A DNA stretch of 64,000 nt from Maniola hyperantus (taxonomy: Eukaryota; Arthropoda; Insecta; Lepidoptera; Nymphalidae), in NCBI RefSeq assembly GCF_902806685.2, contig NC_048561.1, positions 4,959,157 to 5,023,156 on the forward strand, in the 5' to 3' direction. The notes beneath the pieces are model-generated. The model searched no databases. It worked only from the letters and a program-made list of their open reading frames with translations, and was not told where the DNA came from. A program made the position numbers and the translations under genes. Positions within the stretch are counted from its first letter, which is position 1. The number at the start of each line of letters is the position of its first letter. Shown in pieces: positions 22,139 through 33,062 of this stretch.

Positions 22139-23590
22139 GCATGGATTGTTCACTGCCACTTCAACTTGCTGGGTGGTTTCGACTATGTGAGAACCTGTTT
22201 CTTTGACGGATGCTCAACCAAGTACGACAGGCAAGGATTGTTCACTGCCACTTCAACTTGCTGGGGGGTTTCGACTATGTGAGAACCTGTTTCTTTGACG
22301 GATGCTCAACCCAGTACGACAGGCATGGATTGTTCACTGCCACTTCAACTTGTTGGGGGGTTTCGACTATTTGAGAACCTGTTTCTTTGACGGATGCTCA
22401 ACCAAGTACGACAGGCATGGATTGTTCACTGCCACTTCAACTTGCTGGGGGGTTTCGACTATGTGAGAACCTGTTTCTTTGACGGATGCTCAACCCAGTA
22501 CGACAGGCATGGATTGTTCACTGCCACTTCAACTTGCTGGGGGGTTTCGACTATGTGAGAACCTGTTTCTTTGACGGATGCTCAACCAAGTACGACAGGC
22601 AAGGATTGTTCACTGCCACTTCAACTTGCTGGGGGGTTTCGACTATGTGAGAACCTGTTTCTTTGACGGATGCTCAACCCAGTACGACAGGCATGGATTG
22701 TTCACTGCCACTTCAACTTGTTGGGGGGTTTCGACTATTTGAGAACCTGTTTCTTTGACGGATGCTCAACCAAGTACGACAGGCATGGATTGTTCACTGC
22801 CACTTCAACTTGCTGGGGGGTTTCGACTATGTGAGAACCTGTTTCTTTGACGGATGCTCAACCCAGTACGACAGGCATGGATTGTTCACTGCCACTTCAA
22901 CTTGCTGGGGGGTTTCGACTATGTGAGAACCTGTTTCTTTGACGGATGCTCAACCCAGTACGACAGGCATGGATTGTTCACTGCCACTTCAACTTGCTGG
23001 GGGGTTTCGACTATGTGAGAACCTGTTTCTTTGACGGATGCTCAACCCAGTACGACAGGCATGGATTGTTCACTGCCACTTCAACTTGTTGGGGGGTTTC
23101 GACTATTTGAGAACCTGTTTCTTTGACGGATGCTCAACCCAGTACGACAGGCATGGATTGTTCACTGCCACTTCAACTTGTTGGGGGGTTTCGACTATGT
23201 GAGAACCTGTTTCTTTGACGGATGCTCAACCCAGTACGACAGGCATGGATTGTTCACTGCCACTTCAACTTGCTGGGGGGTTTCGACTATGTGAGAACCT
23301 GTTTCTTTGACGGATGCTCAACCCAGTACGACAGGCAAGGATTGTTCACTGCCACTTCAACTTACGGGGGGGTTTGGGCTATGTGAGAACCTGTTTCTTT
23401 GACGGATGCTCAACCCAGTACGACATGCATGGATTGTTCACTGTCACTTCAACTTGCTGGAGGGTTTGGGCTATGTGAGAACCTGTTTCTTTGACGGATG
23501 CTCAACCCAGTACGACATGCATGGATTGTTCACTGTCACTTCAACTTGCTGGAGGGTTTGGGCTATGTGAGAACCTGTTTCTTTGACCGA
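22139..23590. repeat. 92-bp minisatellite, about 16 units, with higher-order structure
   Basis: A unit beginning GCATGGATTGTTCACTGCCA repeats with a constant 92-bp period from 22139 to 23519, the last copy ending near 23588. Variant sites (CCAAG/CCCAG, GCAAGG/GCATGG, TATTTGAG/TATGTGAG, TGTTGG/TGCTGG) show that units 1-4 are repeated as units 5-8, a 368-bp higher-order unit. The last three units are more diverged, as expected at an array edge. Confidence 0.95.
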
Positions 23591-23599
23591 TACACTGCG

Positions 23600-24660
23600 C
23601 ACATCACAAATTACGCCACTGAACCAAATTTAAGTTACACAATCACGACGGTTAGCTTTGACTACCTTCCCAAACATTCTCCTTGCCTCCGTGGGCAAAT
23701 TAAGGCACTTCACTTATTAAATTTCATCATTTTGTTTAATTATCAATAAGCTTTCACGCTTCTCTCACCGAGTATTTTTTGGTGAGTTACAATTCGACTA
23801 TCGACTCGTATCCATAAGCGAAAATGACGTCATTTACTAGTTTTAGGACGTCAAACTTAGGACTCGTACTGCCAAATTACTCGATATTGGTATTGGTGTA
23901 GGTAAACGCAAACCATTCTCGATGGTGACGTAGTTATGTGGTAATTGGTATCGTAAAGTTGAAAGCTATACTCGCAATCACTCGATCATCTTTAGTTCGC
24001 AATATTTCCGCTGTGTCGCTGCCTGTAGATGTATGGAAACAGTCGATTTCGACTTTGGTATTTTTAAAACTATGAAATCTTATACTAACTGTACTGTATA
24101 CTTATGATGACGACGATTTGATAGGTCAAAGAATCTTTTGAAGTCGATTTGTGAAATCGATACCTCAGCTTATACTACCTACATTAATAGTATGTATAGT
24201 ATGTATGTAAGTATAAGACTACAGAGGAATGTGCAGTGCTCAGACAAGCCGCCAAGCGCTTACGAGCACGAAGAAACCAATATTGTGTTTTTTCTGTTTG
24301 TGTGGAAAATAAAAATAAATAAATAAATACATATCTAATACCTATGATGCTATTTTGAGATTATTTTATTATGATGAGATTTTTCGAAACTTTTGTAAAA
24401 GTTAAATCCTTGACTTTGCACTTAATAGATAACGATTTTTCTATTTATAAGTAAAGTTGAAAGTATGCCCATACGAAGCAAGAGATAAGATAAATTGCAC
24501 TTTAAGCACAGGAAGTAACTAAAAAAATGTTTCCTTACATAATTTTAATTTTATTTAGCATTAGATTTTATTTTTGTGATTGTCATCATCTTTTCTTCTG
24601 ATTCGATGTAGCGTCTAACATTTTTTTTCTTTTAAGGGGAGGGGTAACCGCATACATTTT
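23600..24660. other. No gene seen
   Basis: Mixed AT-rich sequence. A 62-codon frame at 24138-24326 has no recognisable features. Confidence 0.45.
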
Positions 24661-24669
24661 CAGGGGAGT

Positions 24670-24961
24670 TGTAATATGTACGAATTGTCAGTTTAAACGT
24701 AGCATGTTCATATTAGCTGTAACATAAAAATGCAACTCCTCAATATATCAAAGTAGGTTGCCTGCACATCGGATTGAAAGAGAGGTGATGCAAAATTATG
24801 TAGGTTAGGTAGTTAAGCAATAAGATTTAAACAATAGTATGTAAGATTTAATTATTGTTATTGTTAGTCCATAAGCGAGAGTAGATCATAAGCCGGCTCT
24901 CAATAAACATCTTTCACCGTTGCCGCATTTAATTATTACCATACGGCCACAACATATCTCA
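24670..24961 (+). mobile_element. 292-bp LTR, copy 2
   Basis: Same length as copy 1 at 13601-13892, with one difference seen (GGTTAGG against GGTTTGG). It is not followed by a primer-binding site and has no matching 5-bp flanks (GGAGT left, GGCTA right). At its right end it abuts, base to base, a BEL/Pao gag fragment in the opposite orientation. Probably a solo LTR whose flank was rearranged. Confidence 0.85.
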
Positions 24962-25240
24962 GGCTATGTCCGCCTCCAGTTTCTTGTTTATTAGGTCCAG
25001 TTCAATTCGAGCTTTGGCCTGAGCAGCTTCCAGCTCCAGCTGCTTTCTTCGGGCCGTTGAAGACCGCCTGGTCGATGTAGACATATCACAAGAAGCACTG
25101 CGCGGCGTAATGTTGCTTTTAGCGCGACGTGGCAGAAAATTCTCGTCCCTTTCGTACGCGAGCATTTGTTGAGAAACGGTCTCAAGTCTGTTACGTAACT
25201 TTTCCCAGTCTTTAATAGATATTGGTGGTGTACTAAACAT
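24962..25240 (-). pseudogene. BEL/Pao gag N-terminus, truncated by an LTR
   Basis: The ATG at 25240 opens a frame reading MFSTPPISIKDWEKLRNRLE, later RKQLELEAAQAKARIELDLI and NKKLEADIA. The L-E-L-E-A-A-x-x-x-A-R-x-x-x-x-L-I-x-K-x-L coiled-coil is typical of the BEL/Pao gag start. The frame is cut at 24962 by the LTR. An untranslated leader with GAATCTGATCCTTCCGAG lies upstream at about 25260-25290. Confidence 0.75.
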
Positions 25241-25249
25241 CGCTGATAA

Positions 25250-25925
25250 TAATTAGATTTGGCTCGGAAGGATCAGATTCGAGTGTAGACGATAAAATAA
25301 AACACCGGGTTATTCGGTACGTGAGACTCGAGAAACTGACTGACTGTTGCCACGATCGCGTGCATTGGCGGCATTCTGCGTTTGTTCACGCAAATTCGTT
25401 TTTTGTTTGATGACTCTGTAAGGCGGTACAAACTGACGTAATGGCAACGGTTTCAAGACGGCCGCTTCTAAACTTGTCAAAACTAACCAACATTATAAAA
25501 TTAATAGACACAGCTAAGGATATGAGCGTTCAATGAACCAAAAGCTTAATTTGCTGTAATCCGCTGAAACAGGTCGAATCTGTATGGTGCAACATGCATC
25601 ATGCGAAATGCACCGCCCGCACTCCCACTGCTAAACATGCAGGAAGAAGCAGCCACCAGGCAAGCAATACGCACCACTACCACGCAGCACCACACAAATC
25701 CCAAACACAATCGACGCACGTTTCGCCCTGACACCGGAGCATCCTCAGGAGATGTAGACCTTACAATGCACAATTGCAAAGTGACGCGCGCGGCAAACGC
25801 GCCGTCTTAAATGCCTTTGACCTCCGACTAACAAGAAAAGACGCAGGAAAAACATACATACACCTATAAAATTTTGTATATTTGTTTCAATGATATTAGA
25901 AAAAAAGAGGTTAATTTCTTTATCA
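25250..25925. other. Spacer, partly BEL leader; no gene
   Basis: 25250-25340 probably belongs to the BEL/Pao leader. The remainder has only chance frames, one on each strand over the GC-richer patch 25590-25810. Confidence 0.4.
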
Positions 25926-25931
25926 AACACG

Positions 25932-26482
25932 TTAAAGATACCTAATTCTTTTCGCTTCAGAAGTGTTTCGAACCAGCTTTAGCATATGACAAGGGTCAAA
26001 CATCAAAGCTACTTCTTTATCACAATTGGGATGCTTGAACGTTGTTTTTAAGTTACTTGGATCCTTTAAATTACAGCCCAATATGTTTGCAGCTGAAAAG
26101 TTAGCTTGACAGCCGTCAAAGGTCACTGCAACAACGTAGACCCCAGATTCAAAACTCTTACTCAGACACGAAGTAATTAAATGTGCTCTTGTCTTACTAC
26201 TTACACCTGTTACAAAAAAGTAACCCACAGGTAGCTTCCAGCTTTCGTTCAATGCGACTAAAAGAAAGACATAAGCTTCTGTGGCAATAACTTTACTATT
26301 GCAGCCACCACCAAAGTCTACCAAGCCTTCTGTTTTTCTTCCAGTCCATTTGGATTGATGTCGTAGAGCCATTTCATCTACTACAAGAGCGCAAATCATT
26401 CTCTTACCAGACAATTCAGTTTTCTTTTTAAGCGTATCAAATGCTTGGGCAGTAAACCCGGGTGAAACTGAGCTGTTTTCAT
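25932..26482 (-). pseudogene. P-element/THAP9-type transposase catalytic fragment
   Basis: Reading on the - strand from about 26482: SSVSPGFTAQAFDTLKKKTE, ICALVVDEMALRHQ, GLVDFGGGCN, VAVTFDGCQANFSAANILGC, EVALMFDPCHMLKLVRNT. This is the order of P-element and THAP9 transposases: first catalytic Asp in V-D-E-M, second in F-D-G-x-x-x-N, then the F-D-P-x-H-x-x-K-x-x-R-N signature. About 180 codons are open without a stop. The AG before TATGAAAACAGC may be a splice acceptor. The THAP domain, final Glu region and TIRs are not adjacent. Confidence 0.8.
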
Positions 26483-26751
26483 ACCTCTAAGCCCGGCACT
26501 GACGATACATCCAAAAGGACGGCGTCTAATTATTTAGCACACTCACGATGGATCCATCGGATTACGTCCTCGGTGCCAGTCTTTCAACCTCGCTTGAGTC
26601 GCTTGTAGCTTGAGCGCGCGATATTGTATTATCTATGCTGAATTATACTATTATCGGGTACCTAATACTTACTAGGTAAACCATTCGTTGTAATTCATCA
26701 ATAACACCCAGATTCAGCCCCCTAATTCATGAAGAGGAAGTGTCCAACAAC

Positions 26752-27225
26752 ATGGATGACCTTCGGTTCAAGAGACACAACCGTGTTGAGCGCGCATCAG
26801 GAGTCCTCCCAAGTGCGGAGTACGGGAATATCGTGATGCGCGCCGACCCCGAGTTCACCACCGCCATATCTAACATAATCAGTCAGCCGCGCGCTGTCTA
26901 TGAATTTGACTTAATAACGTCCATGATATATAATACTTCTGCTGAGTATTATAGAAATATCCGATATTACATGCACCAGCGTATTAATAATATGGATACA
27001 AAAAAACCTCATTACCAACTGAAAATATTGCCAGGGACCAGCATCCTAGACTTGTTAACCGCCGTAGATCCCTTCTCAGTGGGGTATTCGAGAATCAATA
27101 ATATGCTGAGAGAACTGCTAGATGGCTACAGGCCAAAGCGACATTTCTTGCGTATAGTCAACACTGCCTCTAGTTTTGGTTCTCGATTACCGCACTCATC
27201 CTTGTTGGATCTTATAGCTTTATTC
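26752..27225 (+). CDS. Orphan ORF of unknown origin, 3'-truncated
   Basis: An ATG at 26752 opens about 158 codons (MDDLRFKRHNRVERASGVLP ... YRPKRHFLRIVNTASSFGSR) before the sequence switches to a BEL/Pao fragment in another frame near 27225. The frame also extends upstream without a stop to about 26690. Composition is protein-like (mixed charge, Y/N-rich middle, no repeats) and the ORF is not antisense to anything recognised. I recognise no family. It may be a piece of an uncharacterised transposon or viral-derived gene, or an exon of a host gene. Confidence 0.4.
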
Positions 27226-27228
27226 TAC

Positions 27229-27548
27229 AGCTCCGCGTTTCCCTCCAATTTTGGGAACGATGGCGCAAAGAATTCCTGTGTGAGCTTCAACAAAGAGCAA
27301 AATGGCGAATAAATAAAGGAAACTTACTGCAAGGAGATATGGTTGTCATCAAACAAGCAAACCTACCTCCACTAAAATGGCGCATGGGGCGCATATCAAA
27401 ACTTTATCCTGGAGCAGACGGAGTCGCACGTGTAGCCGACATTTTAACCACAAGTGGTATCATAAGACGTGCAATTAACAGTCTGTGCCCCTTACCATCG
27501 GCATCAGACAAGGAACTTCAACATCCCCAGGTCGTTGAAGGGGGGGAA
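27229..27548 (+). pseudogene. BEL/Pao integrase C-terminal relic
   Basis: QLRVSLQFWERW is followed, after a frameshift near 27290, by GDMVVIKQANLPPLKWRMGR, PGADGVARVADI and GIIRRAINSLCPLP. This is the diagnostic C-terminus of BEL/Pao pol (G-D-x-V-x-I-K-x-x-N-x-P-P-x-x-W-x-x-G-R). A G-rich tract GGGGGGAAGA (27541-27550) follows as a polypurine tract. Confidence 0.9.
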
Positions 27549-27550
27549 GA

Positions 27551-27800
27551 TGTTGGCGCACGCGCCGATAAGAATCGACGACGGCCGACGACGCACGAAG
27601 GCGCGGTCGGCAGCCATTAATTTTTACTTGTAAACAAGAGAGCGACGTGACTTCAAGATCTGTGATCGAACATTTAAAAACTGTGGAAATAGTTAATATT
27701 TTATCACCTTCCTTATTCGTGGAACCTTTATACTCAAGTGTATAAATAAATATCTTCTTTAAGGCTTCAATGCTATTGTGTTGTTTGTATTAACCTGTGA
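27551..27800 (+). mobile_element. Start of BEL/Pao 3' LTR
   Basis: TGTTGGCGCACGCGCCG starts immediately after the polypurine tract. AATAAA occurs at about 27746. The other LTR is not in the window, so the right edge is an estimate. Confidence 0.55.
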
Positions 27801-28560
27801 AAAATACATCGATCAACAAAGGGTTTCTTCTAATATCATTGATTTGTTTAGAAGCCCTAATAGATTATCATATGTGATTATTGCAGTTCCGATAATATTA
27901 CATACCATACGTGTCGAATTGATAACCTTCTTTTGAAGTCGATTAAAACACAATTTTAGTGATAAGGATGGGCTTGTTTATTTTTCAAAAGTTTATCAAA
28001 TCGTGGTGCTATTTTTGAAACGTTATTAATCAAATCATTTTCTAATTGCAGTCTATTTCTAGTAGACAAGTTCACACAAGTATGAAGTGGCGAATGGTAG
28101 GGGAGAGGGAGGCACCTTAGGACAGAGGCAGATTAGGACACCAGAGAAAACTCTGAAATTATCGATTATCTTTTCAACTAAATACATTTTTTACAATAGC
28201 AACACCATACCCCATAACTGTCATGTGTCTTCTACCGAAATGTCACATGTCAAACTGACTTATAACAAACTCATGATTTTCGGCGGTTACAGTATTTTTC
28301 TCGGACTAACAACGAAGTATTTTTTGAATAAATATCTTGCTTGAATTATAAATTATTGAGTGAATTGGCTAAATTAGTTGTCTTGCAATGTATTGAAGTT
28401 TATTTTTTAACTTTCCAGTAAAATATTCTGTGAATGTGATTACATCTAAAGTTTTATAAAAGTGTGGGGTTGGGGCAGTTTAGTGCATTTATGCTGAGGC
28501 ACATTAGGACACATGTCCTAATTGCCCCATTGTTTTCTTTTAACTTTCTTAATAGGTTTA

Positions 28561-28885
28561 TATTTGGTTCAGGTACTCAAAATGGTGCGGAATTATAAGA
28601 AAAAGCGGGAAACATGTGTGAATGAAGATGATGTGAAGAGAGCCTTGGACCACGTCCTCAATAAAACCTTGAAATTAAGAGAGGCTGCGACTATATTTGG
28701 GATTACGAAAAGCACATTGGGATACAGGTTAAAACTTTTAAAAAATAATCAAAAATCTAAAGCCGAGGCTTTTTCTAGTAAATACTCTGTAAACCAAATT
28801 TTCACTACATATGAAGAAGAAATGCTAGAAGAATATATCTTGAAATCGTCCAAGATGAATTATGGTTTAACATATCATCAAACCA
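28561..28885 (+). pseudogene. pogo/Tigger-type transposase N-terminus
   Basis: The ATG at about 28582 opens MVRNYKKKRETCVNEDDVKR, then LREAATIFGITKSTLGYRLK, a pipsqueak-type helix-turn-helix, then TTYEEEMLEEYILKSSKMNY and GLT. This is the usual N-terminus of pogo-like elements. Similarity stops at about 28885. Upstream, GAGGCACCTTAGGACAG (28108-28124) and the AGGACACATGTCCTAATTGC tract near 28507 may be end-related sequences of the same element. Confidence 0.8.
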
Positions 28886-28983
28886 GGTTACGGCCTACAC
28901 CCGTTAGGCTATACGGCCAGTATTGTAGTTATCCATATTTTGTTAAATAACAAGTAAGTTATAACCTCAACATATTGGCGGTG

Positions 28984-29740
28984 ACATTTACAACTACGCA
29001 ACATTGGCGGAATCAATATCGCGCGTCACAGTTGGCAAACTTAAAGGTATGGGACTACTCCACATGGAAATTCCTTGTTCGGATGCTACTAATCCACGAG
29101 GATTTGTGGGACGCCGTTGAAAAAAGGAAAGGCGTGGACGACAAAACGCAACTCAAGGCGCTCGCGCTGGCGCGTATTTGTCTGCTCGTGCAGCCCCCCG
29201 TGTTGACGCATATTAGAAACGCAAAAACTGCATACGAGGCGTGGGAAAAACTGGAAAATGTATACCAAGGTAAAGATCTCACGAGGCGCCTAGGCTGTTG
29301 CGCACATTGTTCGCATTAAAACTCGAAGGATTCATGGACACGCAGACTTATTTAAATAAAATAAGCGACGTCGGTCAGCCGCTACAAGACATCGGTGCTG
29401 GATTGGAGGATGACTTTCTAGCTGTCATTATGCTGAGTGGGCTGTCGTCCAACTACGACCCACTTATAATGACTTTGGAAAACTGTTCAGAGAAGCTCCC
29501 CACAGAGTCAGTAAGATCCCGGTTAACACAGGAATATCAACGGAGGTTTGAGAAAGATGATACTAGTTCGGCTTTAGCTATGAGTAAACCGAGGAGTAAG
29601 ATTATCCGCTGGTTCCGGTGCAAGAAGACCGGGCACAGATTCAGGGACTGCGCTAAAGCAGCAAAGAAGGAAGATAAGAAGAGTAAAAGTTTGTTTTGTG
29701 CTATGTCAGTGAATTTAGGCAGTGATATTTGGTATGTGGA
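28984..29740 (+). pseudogene. Ty1/copia gag relic
   Basis: VWDYSTWKFLVRMLLIHEDLW, then TAYEAWEKLENVYQGKDLTR, a frameshift near 29290, LKLEGFMDTQTYLNKI and LSGLSSNYDPLIMTLEN: the UBN2-type gag of copia elements. The zinc knuckle reads WFRCKKTGHRFRDC, with the first Cys replaced by Trp. SDIWYVD near 29725 is the start of the protease segment, where the fragment ends. Confidence 0.85.
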
Positions 29741-29769
29741 CATTTCTTATTTTTATCACTGTGAAATGT

Positions 29770-29960
29770 TTGGTTAGTCGCAAGGCTGTAGGGTTATTTT
29801 CAACTTCTCTAACATCTTGCAAAAGTTTAGACTTTACTGAGTCTGCCGATATTTGCATACCTGAGCTCGCATTTGCTATTATCATAGGCTTATAGGATTC
29901 AGGCAGACCGGAAAGTAGCAATGTTCTCAACCACTCATCATCCACTTTGAAGCCTATATT
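29770..29960 (-). pseudogene. Second copia gag fragment, opposite strand
   Basis: The - strand reads MDDEWLRTLLLSGLPESYKP, MIIANASSGMQISADSVKSK and LLQDVREVENNPTAL, the same gag region as the neighbour's LSGLSSNYDPLIMT but from a different family. The two fragments meet tail to tail at about 29750. Confidence 0.75.
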
Positions 29961-29964
29961 TCTT

Positions 29965-30560
29965 GAGTGAGTGGCTTATTAGCAGTAGACGTTTTGTGAA
30001 AAATATAATACGAAATGTGGGCGTGGCATACGTTGACGCGAGGTTAGGTTCCCAACAATGTTCACAGATATTACAATCCAGTCCTCTCTAGGCCCTTAAC
30101 CTAATGATTTTATGTCGAAATAAAATAATAATGTGCACTTAAAACTTTAATATTGTTCTTATTTTAAATAATTACTACAACTTGTCTATGCCACCGCAAG
30201 CGTCCAGAAAAAGAAAGAAAGGCACAGAGCCATAGACTTCTTAATTGTTACATCCTTCACTCCATCCATTCATATTTTAGCTTTTTTATGCATAAACTGA
30301 AATGCTAATTGCATAATTTATATTAGATTACAAAGATACCATCACGACTGAATTATTACGATCGCCTTACAGCGAATTTTCTTTAAAAAAACGCCTTAAC
30401 TTTCTTTATGAAGTTCAGATTTGTCCCTTTTCACCCCAATTTACGTATAATTATATAGAACATGAAATCAAAATTGAAGTTAGTGTGGTAATCTTTAACA
30501 TTGTTAAAGATTTCGCTAATGCAAAAGCTCGAAAAGTAACTTTTTTGTAAATACATTTGT
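29965..30560. other. No gene seen
   Basis: AT-rich sequence without recognisable features. Confidence 0.4.
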
Positions 30561-30564
30561 GTAT

Positions 30565-31117
30565 ATAATAGGGGTTAAAGTATGAAATTGCCGTTTTATT
30601 GTAATAGGTACTTCGAATTGACATAGAACCTTCATGGTTTGAGATTTTGGAGTGAAACTTTTTTCATACGGTACCTATGTAGTTCTTCTTTTAAAAAATG
30701 TGCAACATTGGATTATCAACTTTAGTTGTTTTTTTATTCAGCTTAGACAATAAAGATGGATACTTCGAAAATTCGTGTGATTTTTGAATACGAGTTCCGA
30801 CGCGGAACTAACGCGGCAGAAACAGCTCGCAATATTAATGTTGCGTTTGGAGAGGGGACTGCTAATGAACGCACTGTGCGATTTTGGTTTAAACGCTTTC
30901 GTGATGGAAACTTCGATTTGAAGAACGAACCACGTGGAAGACCCGCCCACACAGGTGAATAACAATGATTTGAAAGAGATGGTGGAAGCCGATCCGAGCC
31001 AAACTACCCAGGAATTAGCGGCATGGTTTAACGTTACCTTACCAACAATATTGACTCATTTGCGTCAAATCAATAAAATAAAAAAATATGAAAAATGGGT
31101 GCCGAGACGCCTCTGGC
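30565..31117 (+). pseudogene. mariner transposase N-terminal half with left end
   Basis: The ATG at 30756 starts MDTSKIRVIFEYEFRRGTNA, then RTVRFWFKRFRDGNFDL and EPRGRP. After a frameshift near 30940 it continues VNNNDLKEMVEADPSQTTQE and KYEKWVPRRLW. These are the paired helix-turn-helix DNA-binding domains of mariner, including the WVP linker before the DD(34)D core, which is absent. The upstream sequence TGAAATTGCCGTTTTATTG (30579-30597) resembles mariner terminal repeats. Confidence 0.85.
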
Positions 31118-31488
31118 TTTTGACGGTTGTTTGGCCTTACGAATAAAGATCTTCGACGATTAGCGTTTCAGCTAGCAGAAGCGAATAATATTGACCATTC
31201 TTTTAATAGGACTTCTCAACTGGCAGGGGAAGATTGGTTAGCTGGGTCATGAAACGACACTCACAGATATCGCTGCGTGCGGCGGAGCCAACGTCAGTGG
31301 CAAGGGCGATGGCCTTTAATACGGTCAGTGTTAACAAATTCTTCGATTTACTCGAGGAACTTATAGATCAATATAAAATTCTGCCTACAAAAATTTTCAA
31401 TGTGGATTAAACGGGGCTGACGACCGTTCCAAAAAGACAAAGCCTGCTTTATAATCGCTTTAAAAGCAAATAGCAGGTTCAGCGGAAA
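31118..31488 (+). pseudogene. pogo/Tigger transposase, part 1 of a split copy
   Basis: GLTNKDLRRLAFQLAEANNI, LAGEDWLAGS, VSVNKFFDLLEELID (frameshifted) and KIFNVD. The middle of the CENP-B-like HTH and the start of the DDE core with the NVDE(T)GLTTV site. At least one stop and two frameshifts. It ends GCGGAAAGAGGT (AERG) at the edge of the 31494-36068 insertion; the reading resumes at 36074. Confidence 0.85.
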
Positions 31489-32204
31489 GAGGTTGTTACG
31501 GACAAGCTAAACTGCGCGGGAGACGCTCGGTAACCATGGCAACGGACTGACACGAGATCAGCCGAGTCTTAGACAATATCTTGGTAGAGAGAGAAGGTAA
31601 GTAATTGTCAGAAAGAGAAGGCATGCCTCGTGTCGGAAAATGCATGGAATGTGCCAAGGGCGAGTCGAAATGAAGCGGCAACGTCGCATAATCTATGCAT
31701 AATTGGTTAGTGCAATTTATTAGCTCATTAGAAGAGGTACTTACCAAGGCAAAATATGCCAATATCAATGCGTGATTTTTACGCATTATTCGTTCTCAAG
31801 TTTTCGGTCTCAGTTTTAATAAAAGTGAAAGTGCTAGAATAGGGTGCAATGATAGGGAAAAGTACCTCTTCGAATAGCTAAGTAGCTAGGTAAAAAGACC
31901 AGCTTAGGCTGGTCAGTGGCCTCTCATCAACCGGGGCAAATGACACCAGCTCATCAAACCCCAGCTGTGATCAGCTGGACTACTACAAAGGGTGAGTGAA
32001 CCGAGTCAGCCGGTACCTGTTCTTGCTGTAGCATAGCAGGCAACAGCTGACACCTACCGCGTCCTCCCTCGACGCAATAGCCCTCCAATAGCAACAACCT
32101 CACAGCTGAGCCGTGGTCCTTACCACCCACGGTTAGCTGAACGAAGAGCAGCTGCGGTGCAGCGGCGCACTGGTGCACGGCGCCTGTCCTCGTCTACTAC
32201 TCCT

Positions 32205-33062
32205 CGTCGAGTATTCAAGACTGTGGCCACCTTTTTGGAAGACAGACGCTTTCAAGTGGCGGTTGAAGACGCTCTGTCCACGGAACGACCCATCCGAGCC
32301 GGTGTGCCCCAGGGAAGCTGCCTGTCACCCGTGTGCTACTCTTGGTACACGGACGACATCCCAGTTGCCGGCGGCGCCATGCTGGCGCTGTACGCCGACG
32401 ACGCTGCATTTCTTACAACCTCGCTAAATGGCCCGCACGCGGCGATTAAAATGCAGCGCGCACTGGATGCACTTCCCACTTGGCTGAAGGACTGGAGACT
32501 CAAGGTCAACGTGGCGAAAACCCAGGCGATATCCATCGGGCGGACCTTTCCGCCGCCGCCGGTATCGCTCATGGGAGAGGCCATCGAATGGTCATCCACG
32601 GCGAAATACCTGGGGGTGACCATCGACAGGAAGCTCAGAATGCGGCCCCACGTCAGGAATGTGGTCGCGCAGACGCGCACCGCACGGACACTCCTACGCC
32701 CCGTGCTGGCGTCTCAACTGCATCTCCGTACGAGGCTGTGCGTCTACAAGACGTACGTCCGCACGCGACTCACTTACGCGGTCCCAGCTTGGTACGCGCT
32801 AACGAGCGAAACGGACCGCCAGTCGCTGCGGGCGCAACAGTCGCTCGCGCTTCGCACCATCGCCGGAGCTCCACGCTACGTACGGAACGCGGTCATCTCC
32901 AGGGACCTGCGCATGGAGAGCCTCGACGACCACATTCGCCGCCTGAGCTCCTCTATGTTCGCGCGCGCGGATGGAGCGCGAGCCCAGCACTTGCAGGGCA
33001 TCGCGCCATACCACCGGCGCCCACCGGACATGAGAGGCCTGCCACGTGACCTTGCTACCTGA
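32205..33062 (+). pseudogene. Jockey-clade LINE reverse transcriptase, C-terminal half
   Basis: An uninterrupted GC-rich frame of about 285 codons: GVPQGSCLSP (motif with the conserved QG), ALYADDAAF with the catalytic DD, LKVNVAKTQAISIG, KYLGVTID, and the thumb-like RLCVYKTYVRTRLTYAVPAW ending GLPRDLAT and a stop. The order is that of Jockey elements. The fingers, endonuclease and ORF1 are missing, so it is 5'-truncated. GC content is far above its surroundings. 33063-33600 is probably its 3' untranslated tail. Confidence 0.88.

Noticed and set aside
22139..23590. CRISPR-like regular array
   Set aside because: Units are contiguous 92-bp repeats without unique spacers, in a eukaryotic genome; a minisatellite.
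13601..24961. One 11-kb LTR retrotransposon bounded by the two 292-bp LTRs
   Set aside because: Flanks do not match, the second LTR abuts a foreign fragment, and the interior holds unrelated elements rather than a gag-pol.
26752..27310. Virus-derived protein of a large DNA virus
   Set aside because: I could not match any viral family by eye; the last part is a BEL/Pao fragment in another frame. Left as an orphan ORF.
28108..28530. Complete pogo TIR pair around the N-terminal fragment
   Set aside because: Motifs such as TTAGGACA recur on both sides but no clean inverted pair with TA duplication could be fixed.
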